Assembly: GCA_002457555.1 (NCBI GenBank) | Contig: NTJQ01000001.1 | Span: 1-64,000, forward strand | Origin: Marine Group II euryarchaeote MED-G37 | GTDB lineage: Archaea > Thermoplasmatota > Poseidoniia > Poseidoniales > Thalassarchaeaceae | Direction: 5' to 3' | Length of the DNA stretch: 64,000 nucleotides | In this document: positions 54,962 to 61,200 of the stretch, piece by piece | Layout of the letters: each line of letters opens with the position of its first letter | How positions within the stretch are numbered: the first letter of the stretch is position 1 | Notes under the pieces: model-generated | The model's database searches: none | The model's input: the letters and a program-made list of their open reading frames with translations, nothing else | What the model was told of the DNA's origin: nothing | Translations under genes and position numbers: made by a program

Positions 54962-55405
54962 ATGGACAAATGTATGATGCCTATCCCAGCACCTATGGAG
55001 ACGTCCTGCGGCTTCATCCTGGTCAATTATGACAGCGTTCTCCTACTACAATACCCGCAAGGACATTGGTCGTATCCCAAGGGACACGTCGAGGGAGATG
55101 AGGACCATTACCAAACCGCTAGAAGAGAATTGCAAGAAGAAACCGGAATTAGAGACATAGAAATTGATTCTGTTTGGAGCCACAGAACAGAATATACGTT
55201 CCAAAGCAAGGGGCGACCGATCGTTAAGCAGGTATTTTGGTACATTGCTTCAACTGATCAACTTGAGGTTAAATTATCTCATGAACATACTAACTATCTC
55301 TGGCTTAGTTTAGATGAAGCCGAGGAACACCTCACTTTCGTTCAGGAAAAGGAAGTGCTACGCTCCGCAAGAGAACATATGCAGAAGACGGGTTGGGCGA
55401 TCTGA
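54962..55405 (+). CDS. NUDIX hydrolase, Ap4A hydrolase-like
   Basis: 147 residues. The Nudix box is intact: GHVEGDEDHYQTARRELQEE followed by TGI (G-x5-E-x7-REUxEExGU). The order YPKGHVEGDE and the VKQVFWYIAST strand resemble asymmetric diadenosine-tetraphosphate hydrolases, which also occur in archaea. An early GFILVNYDSVLLLQYPQGHWSYPKG fits that branch. It is divergent from the DHH gene (~68 bases between starts). Confidence 0.93.
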   Translation: MDKCMMPIPAPMETSCGFILVNYDSVLLLQYPQGHWSYPKGHVEGDEDHYQTARRELQEETGIRDIEIDSVWSHRTEYTFQSKGRPIVKQVFWYIASTDQLEVKLSHEHTNYLWLSLDEAEEHLTFVQEKEVLRSAREHMQKTGWAI

Positions 55406-55408
55406 TTT

Positions 55409-55600
55409 CTAACTCATCAGCCCGACCAACCAATTCGATGCGACCAAAAGAATAAAAACGGTAAAAACCAAATCAAATATTACTTTGAGAGTGACGAAAA
55501 ATTTACCAATTCCTTTCACAATCGGAATACGTTCTGAATCATCAATGCTCTTCATTATCTCTCTATGACCCTCAAAGTATTTTGTAAAGAAAAACACCAC
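55409..55600 (-). CDS. Small single-helix membrane protein
   Basis: 63 residues, GTG start three bases after the stop of the adenosyltransferase gene. A soluble charged N-terminal half (YFEGHREIMKSIDDSERIP) is followed by a strong hydrophobic helix (residues ~34-58). No family recognised. Tight spacing behind mmaB supports it being a real gene in that operon. Confidence 0.5.
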   Translation of the reverse strand: MVFFFTKYFEGHREIMKSIDDSERIPIVKGIGKFFVTLKVIFDLVFTVFILLVASNWLVGLMS

Positions 55601-55603
55601 TGA

Positions 55604-56197
55604 TCAATCCTCACGCTTACCCAATGGGGTCCACAAGGTTTCTTCTTCCCCAGTATTTGCAGTAATCCAACGGCCGAGTACAAAACAGTGGTCTGAGAGC
55701 CTATTCAGATAGCTAATTACCTCTGGTCTCACTTCTTCACGGAGGGCACAGGCCTCTCTCTCCGCCCTTCGAACAATGGTCCGAGCCATGTGTAAATTTG
55801 CTACCACCGGGCTTCCTGTTGGAAGAATGAATGAAGACAGAGGTTCCAAATCTTCTAGCATAGAATCCATTTCAGAAACTAATCGTTCTCCAGCATCCGA
55901 TCCGATAATCGACATCTGTTCTGGAACGCCGCCGGGAGGGCAAGCACACTCGGCTCCAACATCGAACAATTCCTGTTGGATTCTCCCAAGCAATTTATCT
56001 ACATAATCGCAAGTCTCAACCATTTGAAAAGACGCTCTGCCAAGCTCCATTCTAACGACCCCAATCGCTGAATTAGCCTCATCAATGGTGCCATAAATCG
56101 CAACCCTCGGGTGCTCCTTCCCAACACGAGTACCATCAACAAGAGAGGTCTCACCTCCATCTCCACCGCCGGTGTGAACCTTGGTTATCCGAACCAT
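55604..56197 (-). CDS. Cob(I)alamin adenosyltransferase, MmaB/PduO type
   Basis: ~197 residues from the ATG giving MVRITKVHTGGGDGG; an upstream GTG (56206) adds only three residues. The N-terminal ATP-binding segment KVHTGGGDGGETSL corresponds to the PduO motif (TRTGDDGTT), slightly altered. It is followed by YGTIDEANSAIGVVR and the helical ILPTGSPVVANLHMARTIVRRAERE, with the conserved Arg-Arg. The enzyme makes adenosylcobalamin. In this window that cofactor serves the class II reductase nrdJ. Confidence 0.93.
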   Translation of the reverse strand: MVRITKVHTGGGDGGETSLVDGTRVGKEHPRVAIYGTIDEANSAIGVVRMELGRASFQMVETCDYVDKLLGRIQQELFDVGAECACPPGGVPEQMSIIGSDAGERLVSEMDSMLEDLEPLSSFILPTGSPVVANLHMARTIVRRAEREACALREEVRPEVISYLNRLSDHCFVLGRWITANTGEEETLWTPLGKRED

Positions 56198-56246
56198 GTT
56201 ATTCACTTCCGAGTAGGTTCATCGCTTTGAATCGTGCTGGCGTCAT

Positions 56247-56981
56247 TCACTCTTCTTCAATTCCTTTTGGAATCCTCAATTTTCCTAATTCTCCCTCGAT
56301 TGTTTGAATCCAATTTTTGTCTACTGCGCCCCATCCGCCGATGGCTTGTAACTCCTCTATATGCTCTTTTTCAGCGAGCTCATCGCCAAGGTGCTTGTGG
56401 ATTAAAGCGAGAGCAGCATGACTCATCGCATTGAGCCATTGATCATCCATGTCCCAAGATCGTTCAAAGTGCGAAATTGCTCCTCTCGGACCTAGTAATA
56501 GTCCTCTACTTACTTGTCTAAGACCAGATTTTGACCAGGTTATTCCTTGAATACCTACAACCAGACCTCTGAATGCAAGATAGATTTCTAGCATAATCAC
56601 GACCGATACTGTAACGAATGAAATTAGGTGATAAGTCGTATTCATTTCGTCCCATGAATCGGCCATCAAAGTTACAGTTCCTATACACAGTAAAATTCCT
56701 CCAAAGGGTGCTACTAACACGTCTTGTTGCGTCACCACCATGTGTCTAACACCGTACATAACAGCTAGTCCGCCAAAAACGGCTGCAGTAACTGTGGGCG
56801 CCAATATCGCAGTATCTCTCGGTGCATTTCTGCTAATTAGGAAGATTAAGCTCAAAGCTATACTGCACCATCCGAATCTATTTCCAAACTCGGGGAAAGG
56901 TTGTAACCGTGCGTAATATAATGAAACTGCGCCAAGAGCAAAAAATAGCACTATCCAGTAATCTAATTCGGTTGTGCTCAT
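56247..56981 (-). CDS. Hypothetical multi-helix membrane protein
   Basis: 244 residues, about five to six membrane helices in the first ~150, then a soluble helical part with a TPR-like flavour (ISHFERSWDMDDQWLNAMSH, AALALIHKHLGDELAEKEH). Unrecognised. Its start overlaps the stop of the upstream 109-residue gene by four bases (56978-56981), so the two are probably translated together. Confidence 0.65.
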   Translation of the reverse strand: MSTTELDYWIVLFFALGAVSLYYARLQPFPEFGNRFGWCSIALSLIFLISRNAPRDTAILAPTVTAAVFGGLAVMYGVRHMVVTQQDVLVAPFGGILLCIGTVTLMADSWDEMNTTYHLISFVTVSVVIMLEIYLAFRGLVVGIQGITWSKSGLRQVSRGLLLGPRGAISHFERSWDMDDQWLNAMSHAALALIHKHLGDELAEKEHIEELQAIGGWGAVDKNWIQTIEGELGKLRIPKGIEEE

Positions 56982-57307
56982 TCAATTTCACCCCGCGGCT
57001 CATCACGCCATCCAGGTTTCCAAAAGTCATCATCATCCAGCCACTTTAACCATTCATCATCAGAGGCTCGTAAAAGGCGTATTGCGCGCCTATCCAAGCC
57101 ATCAAGAAGAGCATCATCTACCTCCCCTTCTGAGTGTGCATCGATCCACTCTATTTGCATCTGGCGTACCAACCTTCTACCTTCTTCTGGGTTGTCGAAA
57201 TTTCTTTCACAGGACTCTCTAAGGTCTTGTAACCAAATTCTTGTTCCACGAATATGTAGGTCATCTTGCAAGGGCTTTTCCTTGCGTTTGAATGGCCACC
57301 AACTCAT
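56978..57307 (-). CDS. Hypothetical acidic protein, partner of membrane gene
   Basis: ~109 residues from the ATG giving MSWWPFKRKEK; an ATG at 57316 adds three residues. No family recognised. A basic tryptophan-rich opening is followed by a helical, strongly acidic body (WLQDLRESCERNFDNPEEGR; DEWLKWLDDDDFWKPGWRDE). Coupled by a four-base overlap to the membrane-protein gene downstream. Its start codon shares the sequence CATG with the nearest possible ATG of the divergent rlmH-like frame. Confidence 0.6.
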   Translation of the reverse strand: MSWWPFKRKEKPLQDDLHIRGTRIWLQDLRESCERNFDNPEEGRRLVRQMQIEWIDAHSEGEVDDALLDGLDRRAIRLLRASDDEWLKWLDDDDFWKPGWRDEPRGEIE

Positions 57308-57386
57308 GTCTCTCAATCGATGGGCGCAAGCCGTGACCCTTGATGCTTACGAATTAATCAAAGAACGCCGATGCCCCCATCGGCCT

Positions 57387-57821
57387 ATGGGACGCATCGT
57401 CGTACACCTACATGGCAGGGCAAAGGACGCCGCATTCAGCATGGCCATCTCAGATTACGCAAATCGCCTTTCAGGAGAAGGGGTTTCGCTTTCTGAGCAT
57501 AGAAACCGTACAGATCCTGAAACCTACCTTTCCTCAATTGTATCCAAAGCAGGTAAGGACAATGTAATCGTGCTTGAGGAAAACGGAGAAAATCTTGACT
57601 CGATGGGTTACGCAGACAAAATGAAACAATGGCGCCTATCCAGCCATGATATCCACCTAGTTATTGGCCCACCCGGTGGTTTTGGAGACTATAGCAATGG
57701 AATGTCTTCCCTATCACTTGGATTGATAACGCTACCACACGAATTGGCCGCAGTTGTTTTGTTAGAGCAATTATACCGGGCCTCAACAATCATCAAAGGA
57801 TTGCCCTATCATAGGGCTTAG
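57387..57821 (+). CDS. rlmH: RlmH-like SPOUT rRNA methyltransferase
   Basis: ~144 residues from ATG 57387, which matches the bacterial RlmH opening strand (MGRIVVHLHG); an in-frame ATG at 57306 would add 27 residues. The SPOUT knot is clear: DIHLVIGPPGGFGDY and LITLPHELAAVVLLEQLYRA followed by GLPYHRA, closely like the bacterial C terminus (LTLPHQ...EQLYRA...PYH). RlmH methylates pseudouridine 1915 of 23S rRNA in bacteria; some archaea carry homologues. The archaeal target is assumed, not shown. Its stop interlocks with the opposite gene (TTAG, 57818-57821). Confidence 0.85.
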   Translation: MGRIVVHLHGRAKDAAFSMAISDYANRLSGEGVSLSEHRNRTDPETYLSSIVSKAGKDNVIVLEENGENLDSMGYADKMKQWRLSSHDIHLVIGPPGGFGDYSNGMSSLSLGLITLPHELAAVVLLEQLYRASTIIKGLPYHRA

Positions 57822-58045
57822 ATTAATATCAATAGAAATAAAATATCGAGAAATTGTAATCCCATAAAAATCGTAACAAGTCCATCGAGGACTGCGAGAA
57901 ATCTCTGTTTTGAAGTAGCATTTTTTAACCAAACTGAAAAGCTCTCTTCCTGATTGAGAAAAAAAACTAGATTTAAGACAATCAGAACTACAAAGCCACA
58001 AGCGCCGAGTAATGTCAAGGTTGCGACCGAACCTGCATCTGCCAT
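57818..58045 (-). CDS. Small two-helix membrane protein
   Basis: 75 residues with two hydrophobic helices (about 7-29 and 52-74) and a polar connector (NQEESFSVWLKNATSKQR). No family recognised. Convergent with the rlmH-like gene, with interlocked stop codons. The region 58046-58200 that follows holds no clear gene. A start for the giant protein at 58201 lies beyond it. Confidence 0.5.
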   Translation of the reverse strand: MADAGSVATLTLLGACGFVVLIVLNLVFFLNQEESFSVWLKNATSKQRFLAVLDGLVTIFMGLQFLDILFLLILI

Positions 58046-58200
58046 GATACTCAGAAGTGGGTCGAAACCATCAAACTATCTCGGGCAATAACTATTGTAT
58101 CGAAGTATGATACTCGGAGGCTTCCGTGATACTCGCGCGCGCATACGAGGGGTTCTGTTGATAAGCAGGCCGATTTTGCAAGACTACTTCGGTGGTCGGA

Positions 58201-61200
58201 ATGAACGAATTGAAACAGACTTGGTACAGTCGAGAGAACAGAAAGAAGAGCGGCTCAGCGCTAATGATGGTAATACTGATGTTAATGAGTACACAGATGT
58301 ATAATTTCATCGGAGTTGAGGAAGAAAGAACCAACCTCGAAACGGTCGAGGACACCCCCGCGAGGACGGCATATCAGCAATTCTACCAAGCCGAGGGTCA
58401 AACAACAGGAGCCACACAAGGGCAACCTGCTGTAATGGGTCATTTCGACCATGACGCCTTTACCGATCCAAGTTGGGTAGATCCAGCCTCGTACCAAGGC
58501 AAGATAACCGACCCATCAATTCTGCTCACCAACCCAGGGTATGGCTTTTTCCTTGAACAAACAAACACCGAAGATCACGACAATGATGGTATCAACGACC
58601 TAGATGATTTGGATGACGATAACGATGGAATTAGCGATCTTATCGAGCGTTTCGACGGATGCTATGGAACCGACCCATTTGATCACGATAACGATGGAAT
58701 TTCCGACGAGGACGATTGGGATGACGATAACGACGGAATTCTAGAAGGCCCAATAGACTACACCCAAGGAGCCGATCCATGGAATGTTAGTGCAGACCGA
58801 TATGTTGAGCCAAACACAGTGCACCCTTGGACCGGCACTCCGGTTGGCACCGGGTACAGAATAGATCAGAACCTAATGGATCACGATAATGATGGCGTAA
58901 CTGATGAGGACATAGACGGTAGCGGTAGAGGTTCGTATGACGAGGATGATGATAACGATGGCAGAATAGACCAGTTCACATGGCCTTGCGATTTCGATGG
59001 CGATGGTGCGCAGGATTATTTTGATGACGACGATGATAATGACGGAGTAATCGACCTCTGGGACTCACACCCTTGGGATTCTACAGTCACAACGAACATA
59101 ACTGATACTGCCTCAATGTGGAATTTCCCGCTTGCTTGGGATGCAAAAGAGACCATTACAATATCACTGTCAACCAGTGGGATTAATCCACAATTTTACA
59201 TCATTGAAATTGGAGACACTGTGGTATGGGTCAATGACGACACTAGATCTCACAATGTCACTGCTGACGATGGTTCTTTCGATAGTGGAGCAATAGCCCC
59301 AGGCGACTCGTTTTCATTTACATTTAACGAGGAAGGTAATTGGGTGTTTTCAGATCCATCTTCGGCGTCCCCATTGTGGTCAGGTAGTGTACAGGTAGGT
59401 CCGGAGACAAGTCAATCACTGCCAGCCGCATTTGACCTCAATCCAGACATCTACGGCGGAAACGTCAAACTCAACTTCGCAACCAAAGAACAAACAATCT
59501 GGCATCCAAGAAATCCAACATTTACTCAAATGATTGACGGAGATCTTGACGGCGATGGTATTCCAAATTTCATAGACCCAGACAACGATAATGATGGCTC
59601 TCCTGATTCATCAGATACGGACGACGATAATGATGGATTGCTAGATATGTATGATGTCGATGATGACAACGATGGAATACCTGACTCTTGCCTGCAGTTA
59701 GACACTAACCTAGATGGTATTGGAGATTATCCAAATGATCATCCAATTCAAATTCCCGGCATAGACTGCGAACTCGATTACGATAGAGACGCTGATGATG
59801 ATCTTTACAGAGCAATTGATTCTGATTACGATTTAATCTGGGATTGGATGGACACAGATGTTGGAGCCGCTTGGCCTGCCGATAATTTACTGGGAGAGCC
59901 TGGTATGAATGAAAATGATATTCCCTACGATTTAGATAATGACGGTATATTGAACGAAGATGACCCATACATGATGGCAACTATAGCTCAGGTAGAGGAT
60001 TGGAATTGTGCCAGCTTAACAAATCCAAATCCACAAAACTCCGATATGAATTGTACTGTAACTCGAAAGTCTTACACAGGCAATAACGATTGGGATAACG
60101 ACGGAATCAATAATTGGGAAGACGTGGATGATGATAATGACGGTGTTTTAGATTGGCTAGATATAGATCCAAATTGCGATCTCGATGATGATAACGACCT
60201 TCACCTACTGAATGGTTCAAGATTCCGAGACGACGGCCCTAATGATATCGATACGGATATTGATGGTGACGGCCTACCAAATGATGAGGATTGGGATGAC
60301 GATAACGACGGTATACCAGATCTCTATGACCCTGATGATGGAAATTGTGGAATAGTCGATAACGACAACTCAGATCAATTTTCCACATCAAATGGCTATT
60401 CTCACGGAGATGGCGACATAATCGATGGTAGTGATGACAGTCAAATTTACACTGCTGTTGGGACATCTCAGGCTCCAATCTTGTGGTCACAATATTGGCA
60501 CTTCAGTCCATTCACCGCCGAAGAACATGGATTTATTCTTCCGTACAATGGGTACGAGGAAACAACAGATACTGAAGTCCCAGAAATGGTCTCGAACGGA
60601 GAAGTTCCGGAGATGTACTACTACGTTATGATGCGATGGAGTCCATGGAATGGAAACAATTACTTCGATATCGACATGGATGGTGACTCACTGATTAATG
60701 GCATAGATGTGGATATGGATGCAGATGGAATGCCTGATTGGTGGGATCAAGATGAGGGATCAGATGGAAGATTGGATGTAAACAATCCACAATTTGGTGG
60801 TTCAACAGACGATGGTGAGTGTGATATTTCTTTAGTTAATTTCCTCATGCCTACAGGAGCTCCACCTACAGAAATAGCCTGTGGTTTTCCTTTAGCATGG
60901 CTGTATGCGTGGCCTCTACTAAGTGCATCTCAAACAGGTCAAATTATCTTCACCTTACCATACTCAACTCGACCGGACCCTGAGTATGATGATGGCCCAT
61001 ACGATGGAACAGACGCCCCTGATAATAGCCCAGCACCGAGCTGTGACGAGAACTGTTTCCACTTTGATTTCACAACCGACACTCCTGACCCTACTGCCGC
61101 GGTAACCTATGAACAGATGAAAAACAATCGTGATTTATTCACGGCTTGGATTGGGATAAATTTCGGATTCTTCCAATGGACTTCCGATCAAAACGCGAAT

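Noticed and set aside
58095-58304. Short frame starting before the giant surface protein
   Set aside because: Arginine-rich without hydrophobic or domain features, and it overlaps the start and signal anchor of the giant frame at 58201.
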